DNA of 45,724 nt from assembly GCA_944324365.1 (NCBI GenBank), contig CALUWA010000015.1, positions 1-45,724 on the forward strand, written 5' to 3'. The notes beneath the pieces were generated by a model. The model was not told the origin of the DNA and did not search any database. It saw only the letters and a list, made by a program, of their open reading frames with translations. The number at the start of each line of letters is the position of its first letter. Within the stretch, counting starts at the first letter, position 1. Source of the DNA: Candidatus Gastranaerophilales bacterium (lineage in GTDB: Bacteria; Cyanobacteriota; Vampirovibrionia; Gastranaerophilales; Gastranaerophilaceae). Position numbers and translations under genes: made by a program. Shown here piece by piece: positions 35,593 to 44,041 of this stretch.

Positions 35593-36507
35593 ATGCAAAG
35601 CCCCAGCCCGCAAGTTGGAGCCGGACGTTACTCCGTCGACAACCCGAATAATCCGATAAAAAGTAAAGCAATCCAGGAGAAGAGATCGCGGACAAACCTT
35701 TGGCTTTCCGCGATGACATGTGGCTGGTGGAATGCGTCAAAATATGTCATCGCGCACTTGTTGCGCGATCTATGGATTGCTTCGTCGCAAGCTCCTCGCA
35801 ATGACGAGAAATATTTGCTTAGCAACCCTATACCGAAAATCCGAGCTCGCAATGAGGGGAAGAGAAAAGCCGCATTTACGCTTGCGGAAGTGCTTATTAC
35901 GTTGGGCATAATAGGTGTAATCGCTGCAATGACACTTCCTGTTTTGATTGCGGATTATCAAAAGAAGGTCGTGGAAACACGTTTGATAGCATTTTATTCT
36001 AAAATTAATCAGGCTTACAGAATGTCCTATGCCGAAAATGGTGATACTGTTTACTGGGTGACTGATAATAAGACTTACAGCTATGAAGAGATGTTGGATT
36101 GGCTCGAAAAATATATATTCCCATATATGCGCCATTATGATGCTTGGGAATGTACTGCTGAGGGACAGGTTGGAGTATGTGTAACTATACCGGACGGTAG
36201 TTTGTATTGGTTTTCAATAGATAAACGCGGTCAGGATGTTATATATTTCCCTAATGGAACCCTAGAGAAAACCGGGCCAAGACATAGGTTTCAGTTTAAT
36301 TTTTCCAAGCGGATAGCGGATTATGATGCTTCCGAAAAACAAAGTATGGACTTTTTAGATCCGTATATATTCGGCTGGAAGGGTACAAGGGAGGATCTGT
36401 TTGCCGATGTTACTCATGGCTGCCGAAAAGGGTGTACAAACTGTGGTTATTGTACAAAACTAATTCAACTTAACGGCTGGGAAATTCCGGATGATTATCC
36501 GTGGTAA
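35593..36507 (+). CDS. pilin-like gene C
   Basis: The body is prepilin-like: KRKAAFTLAEVLITLG with Phe+1 at 35875, Glu+5 and Ala at -1, a hydrophobic helix, then a globular part with the CRKGCTNCGYC cysteine group and the ending GWEIPDDYPW. The start is uncertain: the frame is open far upstream, into the antisense of uvrB; the ATG at 35593 is the first outside uvrB but has no Shine-Dalgarno, and no promoter like those of genes A and B is seen. From that ATG the leader is 94 residues, nearly all translated from dispersed repeats. The 5' end may have been replaced by repeats, so expression is doubtful. Confidence 0.6.
   Translation: MQSPSPQVGAGRYSVDNPNNPIKSKAIQEKRSRTNLWLSAMTCGWWNASKYVIAHLLRDLWIASSQAPRNDEKYLLSNPIPKIRARNEGKRKAAFTLAEVLITLGIIGVIAAMTLPVLIADYQKKVVETRLIAFYSKINQAYRMSYAENGDTVYWVTDNKTYSYEEMLDWLEKYIFPYMRHYDAWECTAEGQVGVCVTIPDGSLYWFSIDKRGQDVIYFPNGTLEKTGPRHRFQFNFSKRIADYDASEKQSMDFLDPYIFGWKGTREDLFADVTHGCRKGCTNCGYCTKLIQLNGWEIPDDYPW
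35684..35805. repeat. dispersed palindromic repeat, copy C
   Basis: The GATCGCGGACAAACC...TTTCCGCGATGACATGTG...TTGCGCGATCT core (35684-35771) plus TGGATTGCTTCGTCGC...CTCGCAATGAC (35773-35805). It lies inside the leader frame of pilin-like gene C. The following peptide RNDEKYLLSNPIPK recurs as RNDGKYLLSTPLPK at the right edge of the window. Confidence 0.85.
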
Positions 36508-36540
36508 AATTTAATAATGTTTTTGTAATATAATTATTTT

Positions 36541-37365
36541 ATGAAAAATGTAAGGGTATTTCTTGGATATTCAATGTTGGTATTGATTGCTATTAGTATG
36601 TTATACCCCTTTTTTGTTATGCTTAATTTGTCATTTGTTCAGAATGATTCTATATTTTCTCAAGCCGGGAATATTTTCTATTCCGGTTTGACTTTAGATA
36701 ATTACAAAAATGTATTTTCACAAATTCCGTTAAGCAGGTATTTTTTGAACAGTCTGATTGTTGCGTCCATTACAACTCTGGGGCAGGTCGTATTTGCTTC
36801 TATGGCAGGATATGCGTTTGCAAGGTTGAACTTTAAAGGGCGGGATTTTCTTTTTCTTGTTATTTTGATTACGATGCTTATTCCGCCGCAGGTTAATATC
36901 ATTCCGCTGTTTTTTCTAATGCGGGAACTTCATTTAATAGACACTTATTCTGCATTAATTCTTCCGGGGTTGTTTGGCGGGTTTGGAATATTTTTAATGC
37001 GCCAATATTTTTTATCTTTCCCGAAGGATTTGGAAGAGGCTGCAAAAATTGACGGGTGCAATTTGTTTGGAACTTTCTTTAAAATTGCATTGCCGCTTGC
37101 TTTGCCGACAGTGATGACTCTTGCATTATTCACATTTGTTACAACCTGGAACAGTTTTTTATGGCCTCTGATTGTCACAAATTCCGAAGGTATGCGGACT
37201 TTACCGGTCGGGCTTGCTATATTTAAGGGAAGTTTCAGAGAGCTTACCTTATGGGGTGAACTTTTGGCATGTTCTGTTATCTGTACAATTCCTGTTATAG
37301 CAGTTTTTTTAATCGGGAAAAAATATTTTATAAACGATATTATGCAGGGCGGTGTAAAGGAATAA
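36541..37365 (+). CDS. carbohydrate ABC transporter permease (MalG/LacG type), orphan
   Basis: A 274-residue inner-membrane permease with six hydrophobic segments. The EAA loop that contacts the ATPase is complete: LEEAAKIDGCNLFGTFFKIALPLALP (166-190). MalG-type features are the N-terminal LYPFFVMLNLSF and the C-terminal IVTNSEGMRTLPVGLAIF. It should form a pore with a MalF-type partner and take up a sugar or polyol. No partner permease, binding protein or ATPase is in the window, so it must either work with remote genes or be a remnant. Only 33 bp separate it from pilin-like gene C. Confidence 0.85.
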   Translation: MKNVRVFLGYSMLVLIAISMLYPFFVMLNLSFVQNDSIFSQAGNIFYSGLTLDNYKNVFSQIPLSRYFLNSLIVASITTLGQVVFASMAGYAFARLNFKGRDFLFLVILITMLIPPQVNIIPLFFLMRELHLIDTYSALILPGLFGGFGIFLMRQYFLSFPKDLEEAAKIDGCNLFGTFFKIALPLALPTVMTLALFTFVTTWNSFLWPLIVTNSEGMRTLPVGLAIFKGSFRELTLWGELLACSVICTIPVIAVFLIGKKYFINDIMQGGVKE

Positions 37366-37420
37366 GTTGCAATTATATTTTTGTGGTAGGATAGTTGAGG
37401 AATAATGAAAGGATTTTATT

Positions 37421-38212
37421 ATGCCCCATAATTATGCAATCGCACTTCTTATAACTTTTTTGGCAGGCCTGGCTACTGCTATAGGCTCAGTTTTTGCTTT
37501 TGTGTTAAAGAAAGATAATTTAAAGGCATTATCTGTCGGGTTAGGATTTTCTGCCGGGGTTATGATTTTTCTTTCATTCACGGATATTATTCCTTCTGCT
37601 CAGGAAATGTTAAAAACAGCTTTTCCTAATAACAGCCAGTGGATTGTTTATTTAGGTTTTATTGTTGGGATTGTTGTTGCTATTTTAATTGATTATTTTA
37701 TTCCTGACCATATTCCTGAGCAGGATTTGGAAAATCCGAATGAAGTTGTTGATGCGGAGCACAGAATAAAACGAGCCGGATTATTAACTGCTGTAGCGAT
37801 TTGTGTGCATAATTTCCCGGAAGGTATGGCAACATTTTTATCCGCTTCCCACGATTTAACTCTGGGAATATCTGTAGGGCTTGCGATTGCTATTCACAAT
37901 ATTCCGGAAGGTATTGCTGTTGCGCTTCCGGTTTATCATGCTACCGGTAAAAAACGTTATGCGACTTTGTATGCTGCATTATCCGGTATAAGTGAGCCGA
38001 TTGGCGCCGTTATCGGAATGTTTTTGCTTCATTTCTTTATGCCGCAGATTATGATTGGCGTTGCAATGGCGGCTGTTGCCGGGATTATGATTTATATTTC
38101 ATTTGATACTCTGCTTCCGCTTGCCAGAGAATTTGGAAACTGGCACCTTTCAATGGTTGGCATAATTTCCGGTATGCTGTTTATATGGATTAGTCTTCTT
38201 TTGATGTCGTAA
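37421..38212 (+). CDS. zupT: ZIP family metal transporter ZupT
   Basis: A 263-residue membrane protein with eight hydrophobic segments. HNFPEGMA (130-137) and HNIPEGIAV (159-167) are the paired metal-site motifs of the ZupT/GufA group; between helices 3 and 4 is an acidic/His loop (DYFIPDHIPEQDLENPNE). It imports zinc and possibly iron or manganese. AAAGGA precedes the ATG. It appears to have its own transcript. Confidence 0.9.
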   Translation: MPHNYAIALLITFLAGLATAIGSVFAFVLKKDNLKALSVGLGFSAGVMIFLSFTDIIPSAQEMLKTAFPNNSQWIVYLGFIVGIVVAILIDYFIPDHIPEQDLENPNEVVDAEHRIKRAGLLTAVAICVHNFPEGMATFLSASHDLTLGISVGLAIAIHNIPEGIAVALPVYHATGKKRYATLYAALSGISEPIGAVIGMFLLHFFMPQIMIGVAMAAVAGIMIYISFDTLLPLAREFGNWHLSMVGIISGMLFIWISLLLMS

Positions 38213-38275
38213 GCGGTTTTGTTGCATTTTTGAAATGTTTTTGCCGTCAAAATTAAATAGTGTTTTAATTATTAT

Positions 38276-38875
38276 ATGAATTATATTTTTTACTTTTTGG
38301 TTGTAATTTCAATTATTGCAGGAGCAGTTAACGGCAGGCTGCAGGATGTTGTGAATGCAATTCTGACGGGCGCTGAACTTTCTGTTAAGGTTGCATTTTC
38401 ACTCATAGGAATTATGGCTTTTTGGCTCGGGATGATGAAGATAGCTGAAAAATGCGGTTTGATTGCGTTAATTGCAAAGCTTATAAAACCTGTTACGAAA
38501 AAATTGTTTGATGAAATTCCGCAAGATTCGCCTGCCGTGGGTGATATTGCAATGAGTTTTGCAGCAAATGCGTTTGGACTTACTAATGCTGCAACGCCTA
38601 TCGGGATAAAGGCTATGGAAGAGCTTCAACATCATAATATCAACAAAAAAAGTGCCTCAAATGCTATGTGTATGTTTCTTGCAATGAATACTGCGGGATT
38701 TCAGCTTATTCCTGCAACAGTTATTGCGGTTTTGATAGGTGTCGGTTATAAAAATCCAACCTCAATCATTGCACCGACTCTTGTTGTAACTGCAATTACA
38801 TTTACCTGTTCAATATTATTGGCTAAACTGTTCCAGTCTTTTTGGAAGCCTCAAAAAGCCGGAGGTGATGAATAA
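38276..38875 (+). CDS. spmA: SpmA-like nucleoside-recognition (Gate) domain protein
   Basis: A 199-residue membrane protein of the spore maturation A family with the Gate/nucleoside-recognition domain (ALLTGAELSVKVAFSLIGIMAFWLG-like N-terminal part; LAMNTAGFQLIPATVIAVLIG). In Bacillus SpmA works with SpmB in dehydration of the spore core; in non-sporulating bacteria the pair is thought to be a transporter of unknown substrate. The TAA overlaps the ATG of the next gene by one base (TAATG), so they are translationally coupled. Confidence 0.85.
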   Translation: MNYIFYFLVVISIIAGAVNGRLQDVVNAILTGAELSVKVAFSLIGIMAFWLGMMKIAEKCGLIALIAKLIKPVTKKLFDEIPQDSPAVGDIAMSFAANAFGLTNAATPIGIKAMEELQHHNINKKSASNAMCMFLAMNTAGFQLIPATVIAVLIGVGYKNPTSIIAPTLVVTAITFTCSILLAKLFQSFWKPQKAGGDE

Positions 38876-39411
38876 TGTTTCAGTCAATTATGAATGTTTT
38901 ATCGCTTTGGGCGCTTCCGGGAATAATTTTGTTGATTTTGACTATGGGATTAATTAAAAAAGTCCCGTTGTATGAGGTATTTACCGACGGAGCAAAAGAG
39001 GGGTTTAAGGTTTCCGTAAATATCATACCTTATCTTGTTGCAATAATTGTGGCAATTTCTATGCTTCGTGCTTCAGGGTTAATTGAGATGGCAGGAGAGG
39101 TTTTCGCTCCGCTGCTTGCGCACTTTAATGTTCCGGTTGACGTTATGCCTATTATGATAGTACGTTCTTTATCGGGTTCTGCGGCTTTGGGAGTTTTTTC
39201 GGATATTGCTCATAGTCTTGGCCCGGATAATTACGCGACTACTTTGGCTGCGGTTATGGTCGGAAGCAGTGAAACTACATTTTATGTTTTGGCTGTTTAT
39301 TTTGGTGCTGTCGGAATTTCAAAACTCCGATACGCACTTCTCGTCGGGCTTATTGCAGATGTAATAGGAATTGTCACTGCTGTTACCGTATGCAATCTTA
39401 TGTTTGCGTAA
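38875..39411 (+). CDS. spmB: SpmB-like nucleoside-recognition (Gate) domain protein
   Basis: A 178-residue membrane partner of SpmA, with five hydrophobic segments and the family pattern IPYLVAIIVAISMLRASG, then PLMIVRSLSGSAALG-like sequence (PIMIVRSLSGSAALGVFSD here) and VMVGSSETTFYVLAVYFGAVG. It starts within the stop of spmA. Its 3' end overlaps the convergent zinc-ribbon gene by 14 bp. Confidence 0.85.
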   Translation: MFQSIMNVLSLWALPGIILLILTMGLIKKVPLYEVFTDGAKEGFKVSVNIIPYLVAIIVAISMLRASGLIEMAGEVFAPLLAHFNVPVDVMPIMIVRSLSGSAALGVFSDIAHSLGPDNYATTLAAVMVGSSETTFYVLAVYFGAVGISKLRYALLVGLIADVIGIVTAVTVCNLMFA

Positions 39412-39769
39412 GCAGTTTAAGGTTGATGTATTCGTGCCTGTCCAGCCAGCTTTGGGTTAGGTCATTTATCTGCGGTTCTATCGGCGTTTTTACCAATACT
39501 GCATAATTTATATCAATAAAATTTATTTTCGGAACTCTCTCAATTTCAAATCTCTTATCTCCGCAGTTATGGCAGAACTTTTCTTCAGGGATAATTTTGT
39601 TATCCTTGATTATTGCCTTTAGCTTTACTCCGCAGCATGTGCATCTTGTTATGTACCACCGGTTTTCTATCAATTCTCCGCAATCCGGGCAATAGCAGAT
39701 ATCTTCCGTTATTGGTACCTTGTCATGATGGCATTTGTCTTTGTTGTTAAAAAATTTAAAGATATTCAT
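39398..39769 (-). CDS. zinc-ribbon protein
   Basis: A 123-residue protein with three cysteine clusters: CYCPDC (25-30), CTCC (43-46) and CHNC (66-69). Two zinc-ribbon knuckles can be built from them. The rest has no recognised domain and no signal peptide. Zinc ribbons of this kind bind nucleic acid or proteins; the role is unknown. Its 3' end overlaps spmB. Confidence 0.65.
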   Translation of the reverse strand: MNIFKFFNNKDKCHHDKVPITEDICYCPDCGELIENRWYITRCTCCGVKLKAIIKDNKIIPEEKFCHNCGDKRFEIERVPKINFIDINYAVLVKTPIEPQINDLTQSWLDRHEYINLKLLTQT

Positions 39770-39980
39770 ATCTAACTTTTAATTTTTTTCTATAAAAAGT
39801 CAATAAATTTTAAAAGAGATTGTAATTCTCCGTTTTTATAAATAAAAAGTAGTGCGAAAATTTTTTATAATGCCTCAGAGGTAGGTATTTAGCCCTATTT
39901 TTAGAATGTTTTAAATCCCGATTTTGTTCAATAGTTTTTCATATTAACGCCCCTTATTCTGTACCTAAGGAGTTGTTACT

Positions 39981-40979
39981 ATGAAAAAACTTGTTTTATT
40001 AATCGCAGCAGTTCTTCTTTTAAACCCGCTTTACTCATTGGCACAAACAGCAACGCAGGCTACACTTGGTAAAATTGAAGATTCCCTATACGGATTTCAA
40101 TATGATAATGAAAGTGATCTGGCAAGGTTAAGCCGGTTAGAAAATACTGTTTACGGACAAACTTCGTCACGTCCGCAAGCGGAACGTCTTGCAAAATTAA
40201 GTAAGGATATTTCGGCAGATTCTATCGGTAAGGAAATTGAACCTGTTGAAGATACATTTGCTGAAAATTCCGACTATATCGAAGAAGAACCCGTTGCAAC
40301 TTCAGATGTAAGTTATCCTGCGGTGGATGAGCTTGAACAAAAAGTCTTTAAACAGACTTATCCGAAACAGGATATTAAAACAAGACTCTCTAACCTTGAA
40401 AAGAAAACTTTTAATAAAACTTATTCAGATGATTTGTCTACGCGTGTAGACCGTCTTAAGGCTGAAATTAAGCCGCAATCTCTTATGGATGATCGTATGG
40501 CTCAGTCCTCAAATGTTTTTTATGATAGTGATGTCCCGCCTATTCAGCAGGATTATTATTTGGGTAAGTATGTTCCTCCAAGTCAGTTTGATTATGAGGC
40601 TTATAATGATATGAATAACAGAAGAGGTCAATTTTATGATGATCCGTACGCCTCTCCTTACCATCAGGATTCTTATTCCCCAGCGCCGTCTTATTCTTCT
40701 TCCCCTAAAAAAGTTTCACTCTCTACTATTGAGAAAAAACTTTTGCACCACAATTATGCACAGGATTCAATAGAAAACAGACTCTCCAGATTAGAAAATG
40801 TTATGTTCGGTACAGAATTCACGTCAGATGATACTCAGACCCGTTTAGACAGACTTTCCAGTGCTTATCAGGCGCAAAAATCCGCAAGCAAGTACGACTC
40901 AAACCGGTTCTCTCAAAATGTCGGCACTGCAATCCAAATAGGTACGTTACTTTTGATGGTGCTGGCCTGTATATTATAA
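39981..40979 (+). CDS. exported protein with repeated RLxRLE units
   Basis: A 332-residue protein with a signal peptide (KKLVLLIAAVLLLNPLYSLAQ). A unit of about 40 residues with the form L-E-x-x-V/L-F/Y-x(8-10)-RLxRLE-x-x-V/T-F/Y-G occurs at least three times: residues 30-75, about 112-165 and about 250-295; the ends of each unit contain RL-(A/D)-(K/R)-L. A Pro/Tyr/Ser-rich stretch (about 190-245) lies between the second and third, and a hydrophobic segment ends the chain. Similar repeats occur in cyanobacterial exported proteins, without known function. AAGGAG lies 9 bp before the ATG. A bidirectional terminator follows. Confidence 0.7.
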   Translation: MKKLVLLIAAVLLLNPLYSLAQTATQATLGKIEDSLYGFQYDNESDLARLSRLENTVYGQTSSRPQAERLAKLSKDISADSIGKEIEPVEDTFAENSDYIEEEPVATSDVSYPAVDELEQKVFKQTYPKQDIKTRLSNLEKKTFNKTYSDDLSTRVDRLKAEIKPQSLMDDRMAQSSNVFYDSDVPPIQQDYYLGKYVPPSQFDYEAYNDMNNRRGQFYDDPYASPYHQDSYSPAPSYSSSPKKVSLSTIEKKLLHHNYAQDSIENRLSRLENVMFGTEFTSDDTQTRLDRLSSAYQAQKSASKYDSNRFSQNVGTAIQIGTLLLMVLACIL

Positions 40980-40980
40980 A

Positions 40981-41009
40981 AAAACTCCGGATATTTTATC
41001 CGGAGTTTT
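40981..41009. terminator. bidirectional terminator
   Basis: AAAACTCCGGAT (40981-40992) and ATCCGGAGTTTT (40998-41009) are perfect complements over a 5-nt loop. It sits between convergent genes 39981-40979 and 41032-41751. Confidence 0.9.
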
Positions 41010-41031
41010 AATTTAAAATCTTTATTTTGTA

Positions 41032-41751
41032 TTATATATGCAGAATAAATCCGCCTTTATCAGCATTTTGAAGTTTATCACCTTCAATTTTTGCTCTTAG
41101 ATTTTTGATGTATTTGTAAACATAATCTCTTGGCAAATCAAGAATTGCTGCTAAATCCTTTGCATATACAATCTGGTTTTTGTTTGCCGCAAAGTGATCA
41201 AATACTTTCTGTTCTCTGTCTGTAAGGGCTTTTTTGAATACAACTCTTACTTCATCTCTTAAATTGTCCCCTGTAATATTTGCGCTAAGAACTTCTTTTT
41301 TAGCTTTAGCGGCCTTTGCTGAGCTGCTTTTTTTAGTTGTTTTTGTTTTTTTGTCGGCAGTTTTGGCTGCTTTTTTAGGGGTTGCAGCTTTTTTCACAGT
41401 TTTAGGTGTTTCTGTTTTTTTCTGCACTTTTTTGACCGGTTTTTCAATTTCAGTATTAGCATCGCTTATGCTTAATTTTAATTTTGAAATTGAAAACGGC
41501 GAAGGTGCAATTTCTTGTTCTCTTTCAAATGCACGCTGAGCTATTGTGCTAATGCGCTCGGTTCTCGGTTGAACCCATTCGTCGGTATTAGAAATGACCG
41601 GTTTCCCGTGCAAAACGATATCAATTAAATCGTTTGTAGGTTTGTCTTCTTCAATTTTTTTCCCCAATCTGGCAGCATATTCCTCTAAAGTTATTTTTTC
41701 TAATGAGCTTCTCCATTGCTTAATCTCTTCTTTGCTCAGATATTCCGACAT
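41032..41751 (-). CDS. lysine-rich winged-helix DNA-binding protein
   Basis: A 239-residue protein in three parts: a helical N-terminal part (1-100); a Lys/Ala/Pro/Thr-rich linker (about 104-153, with KKAATPKKAAK) like the tails of histone H1 and bacterial HU/HupB fusions; and a C-terminal winged helix (178-239) whose recognition part DYVYKYIKNLRAKIEGD resembles OmpR/PhoB effector domains (VxxHIxxLRxKL). A receiver domain is absent. It might be a regulator with nonspecific DNA affinity from the linker, or a nucleoid protein. It stands alone and ends at the bidirectional terminator. Confidence 0.65.
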   Translation of the reverse strand: MSEYLSKEEIKQWRSSLEKITLEEYAARLGKKIEEDKPTNDLIDIVLHGKPVISNTDEWVQPRTERISTIAQRAFEREQEIAPSPFSISKLKLSISDANTEIEKPVKKVQKKTETPKTVKKAATPKKAAKTADKKTKTTKKSSSAKAAKAKKEVLSANITGDNLRDEVRVVFKKALTDREQKVFDHFAANKNQIVYAKDLAAILDLPRDYVYKYIKNLRAKIEGDKLQNADKGGFILHI

Positions 41752-41868
41752 TCCTTAATCTCCTTAATTAATGTGTATTTCTTTGAACTATAAATACTCT
41801 AGCACGAACCATGCCAAAAAATTCAAAATGTTTCGTAACGTAAATTTTTATTTTAAAACTTTACAATT

Positions 41869-42033
41869 TTAACACTTTTTGTCGTAGGAAACGCTGATGA
41901 TAAAGGTTTTATCTTTTCCCCCGATTATAGCCCAGCGCAAAGGTTTTACCCCTTTTGTCAAAAGCGCATTTTCAATTTGGGTATTACTTAGTGGTGTATC
42001 TAATTGTAAGGTTATATTTTCTGAAACTATCAT
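41869..42033 (-). CDS. small protein coupled to glmS (54 aa)
   Basis: This short gene begins with an ATG whose A is the last base of the glmS stop codon (TAATG). The product, MIVSENITLQLDTPLSNTQI..., has a beta-alpha-beta look, with KGVKPLRWAIIGGKDKTFIISVSYDKKC at the end, no signal peptide and no membrane segment. Translational coupling to glmS and the sound protein composition argue that it is real. No family is recognised. It might regulate GlmS or work beside it, but this is speculation. Confidence 0.6.
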   Translation of the reverse strand: MIVSENITLQLDTPLSNTQIENALLTKGVKPLRWAIIGGKDKTFIISVSYDKKC

Positions 42034-43877
42034 TATTCTACCGTTACAGACTTTGCAAGATTTCTCGGCTGGTCTACGTCTTTGCCGAGGTATTCTGCAA
42101 TATAATATGCAATAAGCTGTAACGGAACAATTGCGATAATCGGAGAAAGTAATTCCTGAACATCCGGAACTTCGATTATGCATTCAAACAAATCTTTGAG
42201 TTTTTCATCTTTAGAATTTGTCAGTGCAATCATTCTGGCATTACGTGCTTTTGCCTCTTCACTGTTTGATAAAAGTTTTTCGTACACAGTTCCTTTCATA
42301 AGAATTGAAAGAACAGGCATTGATTCATCAAGCATTGCAATAGGACCGTGTTTAAGTTCACCCGCCGGATAACCCGTTGCATTAATGTAGCTGATTTCTT
42401 TCAGCTTTAATGCTCCTTCTAATGCCGTAGGATAATTTATACCGCGTGCTATATAGATAAAGTCTTTTGTATTCGCGTAAAGTTTTGCACAGCGTTGAAT
42501 TTGTTCTTTATGTGAAAGTATCTGTTCAATCTTTTGCGGAATTTTTGTTAAATCTGATTTCAATGAGGTTAGAGCAGATTTATCAAGGCTTCCTTTTATT
42601 TCTGCCATATACATTGCAAGCAGATAGAAAGAAACCAGCTGCGCAACATAAGATTTTGTTGCGGCTACCGAAACTTCTATCCCTGCGCTCACAGGAATAA
42701 GGCTGTCTGCTTCTCTTGCCATTGCACTGTCAGGCCTGTTTGTAATTATTAATATATGTGACCCTTTTGCTTTTGCCTGTTTTATTGCAGTCAGAGTGTC
42801 CGCAGTTTCACCTGATTGTGATACTCCTATTACAAGCGTTTTTTCATCCGTTACATTTTTTCTGTAGATATATTCGCTTGAGGCTTCAACATCAACTGCT
42901 ATGCCGCAGAAGTTTTCTATAATATATTTTCCGATCATTGCCGCGTGTAAAGATGTCCCGCAGGCAATAATCTGTATTCTGTTTAATTCTTTTAATTTTT
43001 CTTTTGTAAGTTTTACTTCGTTTAAGATTATTGGTTCTTCTGAAGTGTGGATTTTACCTACCAGAATATTTCTTATAACATCAGGTTGTTCATGAATCTC
43101 TTTGAGCATAAAATGTTTGTAGCCCATTTTGCTCAATGCGACCGGTTCCCACGGAAGGTTTTCTATTTTTAGGAAAAGTTCATTGCCGCGTTCATCGCTG
43201 AGAGTTATGTTGTTTTTTGTTACAGTCACAATTTGATTATCTTCAAGATACACAGCTTTTTTAGTGTATTTAATGATTGCAGGAACATCAGATGCGATAA
43301 AATATTCGCCTTCGCCTATTCCTACGAGCAGCGGAGCGTTTCTTTTTGTTGCAACAATTTTGTCTTTCTCATCATTATGAATTACGCATAATGCGTAAGC
43401 GCCTTCAATTTCTTCTGTTGCAAGTCTTACGGCTTTCGTAAGATCTTTTGTTTCGGCATATTTGTATGCTATTAAATGCGCTACTGTTTCAGTATCTGTT
43501 TGAGTACGGAATATTGCGCCTTTTTGTTCTAATTTTGCTCTTAATTCTTTATAATTTTCGATAATTCCGTTGTGAACAATTGCAAGATTTCCGCAGTTGC
43601 ATGTATGCGGGTGGGCATTTACTACGGTAGGAGCTCCGTGTGTAGCCCAGCGGATATGACCGATGCCCATTGTAGCATTTTGATATTCTGATTTATGCTG
43701 CAAAAGAACGCTGCTTAAATTATCAAGCTTGCCTTCAGCCTTATAAATATTGACTTTATCACCGCATTCAACTGCAATGCCAGCAGAATCATAGCCTCTG
43801 TATTCAAGCTGGTGCAAGCCGTCAATTAAAACATCAACAACCGGTCTGTTTCCAATATATCCTACTATTCCACACAT
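42033..43877 (-). CDS. glmS: GlmS, glutamine-fructose-6-phosphate aminotransferase (isomerizing)
   Basis: A 614-residue enzyme of standard length. The N-terminal glutaminase domain starts MCGIVGYIGNR with the catalytic Cys2, and contains HTCNCGNLAIVHNGI. Two SIS domains follow, with the sugar-phosphate loops CGTSLHAAMI, SQSGETADT and the C-terminal end DQPRNLAKSVTVE that carries the conserved Lys. It makes glucosamine-6-phosphate for peptidoglycan and lipopolysaccharide. AAAGGAGAG precedes the ATG. I see no glmS ribozyme-like sequence in the 160 bp upstream. The 54-codon gene is coupled downstream. Confidence 0.97.
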   Translation of the reverse strand: MCGIVGYIGNRPVVDVLIDGLHQLEYRGYDSAGIAVECGDKVNIYKAEGKLDNLSSVLLQHKSEYQNATMGIGHIRWATHGAPTVVNAHPHTCNCGNLAIVHNGIIENYKELRAKLEQKGAIFRTQTDTETVAHLIAYKYAETKDLTKAVRLATEEIEGAYALCVIHNDEKDKIVATKRNAPLLVGIGEGEYFIASDVPAIIKYTKKAVYLEDNQIVTVTKNNITLSDERGNELFLKIENLPWEPVALSKMGYKHFMLKEIHEQPDVIRNILVGKIHTSEEPIILNEVKLTKEKLKELNRIQIIACGTSLHAAMIGKYIIENFCGIAVDVEASSEYIYRKNVTDEKTLVIGVSQSGETADTLTAIKQAKAKGSHILIITNRPDSAMAREADSLIPVSAGIEVSVAATKSYVAQLVSFYLLAMYMAEIKGSLDKSALTSLKSDLTKIPQKIEQILSHKEQIQRCAKLYANTKDFIYIARGINYPTALEGALKLKEISYINATGYPAGELKHGPIAMLDESMPVLSILMKGTVYEKLLSNSEEAKARNARMIALTNSKDEKLKDLFECIIEVPDVQELLSPIIAIVPLQLIAYYIAEYLGKDVDQPRNLAKSVTVE

Positions 43878-43980
43878 ATCCTTGATCTCTCCTTTTATAA
43901 ATAAAGTCTGTGTTATTATTATACCATTAAAATTTTAAAAACAGTAATCCTTATAAAAGTTTTACATCTTAGAATTAAAT

Positions 43981-44001
43981 GGCGCTGGTAACACCAGCGC
44001 C
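43981..44001. terminator. strong hairpin after the exported protein gene
   Basis: GGCGCTGGT and ACCAGCGCC pair perfectly over AAC. On the minus strand it follows the stop at 44042 by about 40 bp; the T-rich tail is weak. Confidence 0.65.
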
Positions 44002-44041
44002 AAGAATTTAATATTGATATTATTTTCATTTATATTTATAT

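Noticed and set aside
43878-44040. glmS ribozyme upstream of glmS
   Set aside because: The spacer is short and AT-rich and contains only the GGCGCTGGT hairpin, which belongs to the gene upstream; no ribozyme core is visible.
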